Assembly (NCBI GenBank): GCA_902546795.1
Contig: CACCLK010000007.1
Coordinates: 1-40,662 of the forward strand
Origin: an uncultured Pelagibacteraceae bacterium
Lineage (GTDB): Bacteria; Pseudomonadota; Alphaproteobacteria; Pelagibacterales; Pelagibacteraceae
Reading direction: 5' to 3'
DNA: 40,662 nucleotides
Numbering within the stretch: position 1 is the first letter of the stretch; each line of letters starts with the position of its first letter. Of this stretch, positions 35,549 through 40,662 are shown piece after piece. The translations under genes were made by a program, and so were the position numbers. The notes under the pieces were generated by a model. The model saw only the letters and a list, made by a program, of their open reading frames with translations. It had not been told where the DNA came from and made no database searches.

Positions 35549-36397
35549 TTATCTATTAATCGAATTTGATCTTTTGAAGCATTTGATTGTATTTTTTAGT
35601 AAACAAGCAATTGTCATTGGGCCTACGCCACCTGGAACCGGTGTAATGGCTTTCGCCACCTTTTTAACATCATCAAAATCAACATCTCCGGTTATTTTAT
35701 CGTTCTTTTTATTAATCCCCACATCTATGACGATGGCACCTTTTTTAACCCAGTCACCCTTCACCATTTCACATATTCCTGCAGCTGAAATTAAGATATC
35801 TGCACGTTTACACTCGGATTTTAAGTCTTTTGATTTAGAGTGTAAGATTGTTACAGTGCAATCTTCTTTAAGTAATAATTGAGCCATCGGCTTTCCATTC
35901 AAATTTGACCTTCCAATAATTACTGCATGTTTACCACTTAAATCTTTAACAACATTCTTAACAAGAGATAAACATCCTAAGGGAGTGCAAGGTACAATTG
36001 CCTCATTTCCAGAAGCGAGATTTCCGACATTTTGAGGATGAAAACCATCGACATCTTTGTTTGGGTCTATCGAATTAATTACTTTTTCCTTTTTAATGTG
36101 TGTTGGAATCGGAAGTTGTACTAAAATTCCAGAAACATCTGGATTTTTATTTAGCTCGTTAATTTTATTTAATAAATCTTTTTCATTTATTTCTTTTGGG
36201 AATTTTATCACCTCCGATTCAATATTTACCTCTCGAGCTTTTTTTTGTTTATTCTTTACATAAATTTGGCTTGGTAGAAAATCACCAATTAATATAACGG
36301 AAAGTTTTAGCTTGAATCCTTTTTTTTGGATGAGAGATACCTCATTCTTTATTTCGCTTATGAGTTCAGCAGCAATTTTTTTTCCATCAATTATCAT
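35549..36397 (-). CDS. folD: Bifunctional methylenetetrahydrofolate dehydrogenase/cyclohydrolase
   Basis: 282 aa; VGDFLPSQIYVKNKQKKA, GILVQLPIP, VDGFHPQNVG, PVPGGVGPMTIACLL. Confidence 0.97.
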   Translation of the reverse strand: MIIDGKKIAAELISEIKNEVSLIQKKGFKLKLSVILIGDFLPSQIYVKNKQKKAREVNIESEVIKFPKEINEKDLLNKINELNKNPDVSGILVQLPIPTHIKKEKVINSIDPNKDVDGFHPQNVGNLASGNEAIVPCTPLGCLSLVKNVVKDLSGKHAVIIGRSNLNGKPMAQLLLKEDCTVTILHSKSKDLKSECKRADILISAAGICEMVKGDWVKKGAIVIDVGINKKNDKITGDVDFDDVKKVAKAITPVPGGVGPMTIACLLKNTIKCFKRSNSINR

Positions 36398-36688
36398 TTA
36401 AAACATAGCGGGTGCAAAAAATTCAAATATTAAGTTTCTTATAAAAATTATCAATAAAATCAAAACTATTGGGGATATATCAATTGACCCAAGATTTGGT
36501 AAAAAATTTCTTATCGGCCTTAATAGAGGATCGGTCAGCCTGTAAGTTACATCAAGTATAGAATAAACTAAACGGTTTGAAGTATTTAAGATATTGAAAG
36601 CCACAAGCCAACTAAGCATTACGTTTATCACTAATATCCAAAGATAGATATTAACTGCGCTATCAATCAGTATTAATACAGATTTCAT
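36398..36688 (-). CDS. YggT family protein
   Basis: 96 aa; MLSWLVAF, TDPLLRPIRNFLPNLGSIDISPIVLILLI. Confidence 0.92.
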   Translation of the reverse strand: MKSVLILIDSAVNIYLWILVINVMLSWLVAFNILNTSNRLVYSILDVTYRLTDPLLRPIRNFLPNLGSIDISPIVLILLIIFIRNLIFEFFAPAMF

Positions 36689-37779
36689 AAGTTTTTCTCC
36701 ACATAAATTGATTGGCTTGGAAACGCAAAAGAGGATCCATTTTTTTCTACTATTCTTTTAATTTCTAAAACTAATCTATCTTTAATTTCAAGCCATTCTA
36801 AAAAATACTTCGTACTAGTAAAACATAAAACTCTTATATCAATTGAGCTTGCTGAAAATTGATCAACTTTAATTGATATAAAGGTCTCTTTATCTTTTGA
36901 AAAATCTTTACTACCATTAATATGTTTTTCAATCTCATCTCTAATTTTTGTCAATTGCTCCACAGAGGTTTTATACTCAAGACCTATCAACCAATCTATT
37001 TTTCTATGGGTAATTTGAGAGTTGTTAATTACAGCTTTTTCTGCAAATTGAAAATTCGGAATAGTAGCCAAAGATTTGTCAAATCTTCTAACGACAGTCG
37101 ATCTAAATCCAATATTTTCTACCGAGCCTTCAATTACTCCCTCGACATAAATCCAATCTCCTACTCTAAACCTTCTCTCTACCAAAACTAAAATTCCCGA
37201 TATTAAATTTTTAAACAAATCTTGCGCACCTAAAGCAACTGCAACACCGAATAAACCTAGTCCAGCTATAATTGGTCCAATTTTTATTCCCCATAGCTCA
37301 AGAACTGCTGCAGCACCAAGAATTAAAATCAATATTTTTATAGATTTAATTATCCAGTTGAGTAAATCTCTTGAGAGCAAATCTCCAAATGATTTAACAA
37401 CTGCAGAGAGTGGGCCAATGAGTTGATGAATTGTCCAAAATATAATAATTGTTATTAAAGTCCTATTGGCATTATCAAAAAAGTCCTGGGTTCCATCTCC
37501 TAAAGTTACATAACTAGTAGCTACAAAAAAACCAATTACTATTGGAAAAAATTTTGTTGGACCTATCAGAGCTGAAACAAGAGAATTATCAAAATTATTA
37601 GTTGTTCTGGCTACATATTTTTCAAGACGTCTTACAACAAATTTTGTGAAAATACCTCTTAACAATAAAAACAAAAAGAATATTAAGATTGCGATAATTA
37701 TCTCAGATATGTTTACACCCGAGATTCCGTTCTTCCAAACCTCGATGAATAAACTTGTAAATTTTTCTAATATTTCCAT
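36685..37779 (-). CDS. Mechanosensitive ion channel (MscS) family protein
   Basis: 364 aa; GLFGVAVALGAQDLFKNLISGILVLVERRFRVGDWI. Confidence 0.94.
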   Translation of the reverse strand: MEILEKFTSLFIEVWKNGISGVNISEIIIAILIFFLFLLLRGIFTKFVVRRLEKYVARTTNNFDNSLVSALIGPTKFFPIVIGFFVATSYVTLGDGTQDFFDNANRTLITIIIFWTIHQLIGPLSAVVKSFGDLLSRDLLNWIIKSIKILILILGAAAVLELWGIKIGPIIAGLGLFGVAVALGAQDLFKNLISGILVLVERRFRVGDWIYVEGVIEGSVENIGFRSTVVRRFDKSLATIPNFQFAEKAVINNSQITHRKIDWLIGLEYKTSVEQLTKIRDEIEKHINGSKDFSKDKETFISIKVDQFSASSIDIRVLCFTSTKYFLEWLEIKDRLVLEIKRIVEKNGSSFAFPSQSIYVEKNL

Positions 37780-37783
37780 TGGT

Positions 37784-38488
37784 TCAATTTTCTATTTTTT
37801 TAAATTCTTCGCCTGGAATAAAAACATCTACTTTTTTCCAGTTTTTGGAATTTAAGAATTCTTTAATTTTTTTACTTATACACATAACTTTACATTGTGT
37901 CATTAGTTCGGTTAGAGAGTATTTTTTACTAATTTCATTAAAGCTTTCTGCGCTCCTCATTGAGTAAATAAGTGCTATATCAGGGGGGTAGTTTTTTATC
38001 AAAGCTAAGTTTTCTTTATTGATCTCAAAAATTTGTGATGATTTATAATTTTCGAATTTAACTACATCTATCCCCTCTGATCTTAATTCTTTATCTAGCT
38101 CGTATGAAGTTACATCACCACACAAATATGCTAATTTTCTTTTTTCTTTTTTTGAAACCTTTTCAGAGTTTAAAATAAGATTTTTTAAAGCATTAACAGT
38201 TCCTGATGCTGCAAAAGTATTATTAAATCCTTTTTGCCTTAAGGATTTCTCGGTAATACTTCCAACGCAATAACATTTAATTTTTTTATCTAAATTCTTT
38301 AATTTTAAAAATCTTACCGCATTGGCGCTAGTAAAAATTAAACCGCTAAAATCATTTGTATCTATTGGCATCATATCATTAGAGGAAATTTTAAGCGTAG
38401 GCACATGGATAATTTTATGTCCAGATGAAAAAAATTTCTTCAAAAGATCCTCGGCCTCAATTAATGGTCTAGTAAAAATAATATTCAT
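37784..38488 (-). CDS. hemD: Uroporphyrinogen-III synthase
   Basis: 234 aa; FTSANAVRFL, HemD fold and coupling to hemC. Confidence 0.85.
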   Translation of the reverse strand: MNIIFTRPLIEAEDLLKKFFSSGHKIIHVPTLKISSNDMMPIDTNDFSGLIFTSANAVRFLKLKNLDKKIKCYCVGSITEKSLRQKGFNNTFAASGTVNALKNLILNSEKVSKKEKRKLAYLCGDVTSYELDKELRSEGIDVVKFENYKSSQIFEINKENLALIKNYPPDIALIYSMRSAESFNEISKKYSLTELMTQCKVMCISKKIKEFLNSKNWKKVDVFIPGEEFKKIEN

Positions 38489-39405
38489 CTCTTTTTTATA
38501 AAATTTCCTTTAGATATTTTTAATATCTCTTTCGCTACATCCTTTCCAAGTTTTTTAGGTTTATTTTTATTCCCAATCCTTTTTAACTCAAAAAATTTTT
38601 CTTCATCGTCAGAAAAAAGTTGAACTTCTAATTTAATTCTATTTTTCGATAATTTAGCATAACATCCTACTGCTGTATCGCAATCACCTCCTATATTTTT
38701 TAAGAAACTTCTTTCTGCAATGGCACAGATTTGGGTATTTTTGTGATTTATTTTATTAAGTAACTCTCTAATTTTTCTGTCCTTAGTCCTAGATTGAACA
38801 GCTATAATACCCTGACCTGCACATGGTAAAAAAAACTTTGTGGGAAAAATTTCTTTTACATAAGAGTCATATTTTAAAGTTTTGACCCCAGCTAGTGCCA
38901 AAATAATTCCATCGAATTGTCCACTTTTAATTTTTTTTATTCTTGTGTCAATATTCCCTCTCATTTCCTTTACTAAAATATTTCTATTAAAAAGTTTCGA
39001 TTGTAACTCCCTTCGTTTAGAGCTTGAACCTACTATATTTTTTTTTAATTTTGAAAAATTTTTAAAATTTTTTGATAGAAAACAATCTCTTGGATCGTTT
39101 CTTTTTATAAAAGCTTGAATTGATAATCCTTTTGTTTCTATTGAGTCTAAATCTTTAAGAGAATGTACAGCAATATTAATTTTTTTTTGTATCAGCTTAT
39201 TTTCTATCTCTTTGCAAAATAAGTTTTTTCCACCTATTTCAGATATTTTTTTATTCTTGTTACGATCTCCAGATGTTTTTATTGTAACTATTTCTGCTCG
39301 TAATATTTTTTTTTTATCATTTGAAAGAATGAGATTTTTAACTTTGTTAGCGTAAGCTAAAGAAAGTTTGCTTCCACGACAACCAATTTTGATTTTTTTT
39401 ATCAT
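38485..39405 (-). CDS. hemC: Hydroxymethylbilane synthase (porphobilinogen deaminase)
   Basis: 306 aa; GCRGSKLSLAYA, AVHSLKDL, GGDCDTAVGCYA. Confidence 0.96.
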   Translation of the reverse strand: MIKKIKIGCRGSKLSLAYANKVKNLILSNDKKKILRAEIVTIKTSGDRNKNKKISEIGGKNLFCKEIENKLIQKKINIAVHSLKDLDSIETKGLSIQAFIKRNDPRDCFLSKNFKNFSKLKKNIVGSSSKRRELQSKLFNRNILVKEMRGNIDTRIKKIKSGQFDGIILALAGVKTLKYDSYVKEIFPTKFFLPCAGQGIIAVQSRTKDRKIRELLNKINHKNTQICAIAERSFLKNIGGDCDTAVGCYAKLSKNRIKLEVQLFSDDEEKFFELKRIGNKNKPKKLGKDVAKEILKISKGNFIKKR

Positions 39406-39443
39406 TTGTAAAATAAATTTAATATTTTATACTAACTTATCTT

Positions 39444-40520
39444 ATGAGAAAAAAGCTTACTTTTTTAGGAATTGAGACAAGTTGTGACGAAACAGCAGCT
39501 TCAATAGTACAGGAAAAACAAGATGGTACAGGAAAGATTTTATCTAATGTGATTTCAAGTCAAGTTGATAATCACAATAAATTCGGAGGTGTTGTGCCTG
39601 AGCTAGCCGCAAGGTCACACCTAGAAAATATAGAATTTATTATAAATAAATCTCTAAAAGTAAGTAAATTAAAATTATCTGATATCGATGGAATTGCAGC
39701 AACTGCTGGACCCGGCCTTGTAGTTTGCTTAACAGTAGGTTTGAACATTGGAAAAGCGATAGCTGGTTTTCTTAAAAAACCTTTTATTGCTGTTAATCAT
39801 CTTGAGGGGCATGCTTTAAGTCCAGGCTTAGAAAAAAAATTAGACTTTCCATTTCTTCTATTGCTTATATCAGGTGGTCACTCACAATTTCTTATTGTAA
39901 ATGACATAAATGATTATAGGCAACTTGGCACTACGATTGATGATGCCTTAGGAGAAACTTTTGATAAAACTTCAAAAATGTTAGGTCTTAGTTATCCTGG
40001 TGGTCCGGTGATAGAAAAACTGGCAAAAAAAGGCAATGGAGATAAATTTAAATTGCCTTTACCTATAATTAATAAAGCTGGATGTAATTTATCATTCGCT
40101 GGACTAAAAACTGCAATTTTAAGAGAGGTGGAAAAAAATAAAATTGATAACAATTTTAAAAATAATTTAGCTGCTTCATTTCAAAAAACCATTATAAAAA
40201 TTTTAAAAAAGAAAACAAAAGTTGCAATTGACGAATTTAAGAAAATTTCAAATAATAATTTTAATCATTTTGTTGTTGCAGGCGGTGTGGCCGTAAACAA
40301 AGATATTAGAAAAAACTTGAAACTTATAGCTGAGCAGTCGGGTTTGAAGATACTTTTTCCTGATCCAAAGATTTGCGGTGATAACGCTGCAATGATTGCA
40401 TGGGCTGGTATTAATAGGTACAAAAAAAAATTATTAAATGACTTAAGTGTGCCACCAAAATCAAGATGGCAACTTGATGAAAGGGCTCCTTTCATGAAAG
40501 GACCTGGATTAAAATTGTAA
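39444..40520 (+). CDS. tsaD: tRNA N6-adenosine threonylcarbamoyltransferase TsaD
   Basis: 358 aa; LGIETSCDETAASIV, VNHLEGHALSP, SGGHSQFL, VVAGGVAVNKDIR. Confidence 0.97.
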   Translation: MRKKLTFLGIETSCDETAASIVQEKQDGTGKILSNVISSQVDNHNKFGGVVPELAARSHLENIEFIINKSLKVSKLKLSDIDGIAATAGPGLVVCLTVGLNIGKAIAGFLKKPFIAVNHLEGHALSPGLEKKLDFPFLLLLISGGHSQFLIVNDINDYRQLGTTIDDALGETFDKTSKMLGLSYPGGPVIEKLAKKGNGDKFKLPLPIINKAGCNLSFAGLKTAILREVEKNKIDNNFKNNLAASFQKTIIKILKKKTKVAIDEFKKISNNNFNHFVVAGGVAVNKDIRKNLKLIAEQSGLKILFPDPKICGDNAAMIAWAGINRYKKKLLNDLSVPPKSRWQLDERAPFMKGPGLKL

Positions 40521-40662
40521 ATGAATTATTGGCTCCTAAAGTCAGAACCAGATGTCTGGTCTATAGATCAACAAATGCAGGCTGGTGTGAGAGGCGCAAC
40601 TTGGGACGGTGTTAGAAATTATCAGGCTGCAAATTTTTTGAAAGCGATGAAAGTTGGCGATT
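40521..40662 (+). CDS. EVE domain-containing protein (partial, N-terminus only)
   Basis: MNYWLLKSEPDVWSIDQQMQAGVRGATWDGVRNYQAANFLKAMKVGD matches the EVE/thymocyte nuclear protein N-terminus. Confidence 0.92.
   Translation, partial: MNYWLLKSEPDVWSIDQQMQAGVRGATWDGVRNYQAANFLKAMKVGD

Noticed and set aside
35574-35882. 102-aa plus ORF opposite folD
   Set aside because: Antisense shadow of a conserved gene.

Overview
AT-rich, gene-dense alphaproteobacterial chromosome segment. Gene content and synteny (rpsP-ffh // dapF-ftsY, ccmCDEFGH, hemC-hemD // tsaD, DUF2794, DUF4170) suggest a SAR11/Pelagibacterales-like or similarly streamlined marine lineage; this taxonomic placement is inference. Most of the window is housekeeping: SRP targeting, cytochrome c maturation, heme synthesis, argG, folD, msrA and tsaD. 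One long minus-strand block looks like a 2-hydroxyacid/glycolate module: TRAP transporter dctPQM, a D-2-hydroxyacid dehydrogenase, glcFED, an aminotransferase and an LldD-type oxidase. The accessory region is about 29.6-35.5 kb. It carries (i) a photolyase-type FAD-domain protein without the usual N-terminal antenna domain, coupled to an unknown protein, (ii) a compact three-gene cassette (108 aa unknown, GIY-YIG protein, PD-(D/E)XK protein) with strong Shine-Dalgarno sites and a repeat/palindrome-rich upstream region, and (iii) a DUF2256 / DCC / FeS-BCP-like photolyase cluster. Two intergenic regions contain convincing RNA-structure candidates: a multi-hairpin ffh leader (~1640-1740) and a possible H-type pseudoknot with two perfect 10-bp stems between hspQ and ccmC (22045-22123). 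Two small CDSs absent from the ORF track were recovered (58 aa at 5196-5372 and a DUF2256 protein at 33584-33709). No tRNA, rRNA, CRISPR array or transposase was recognised.
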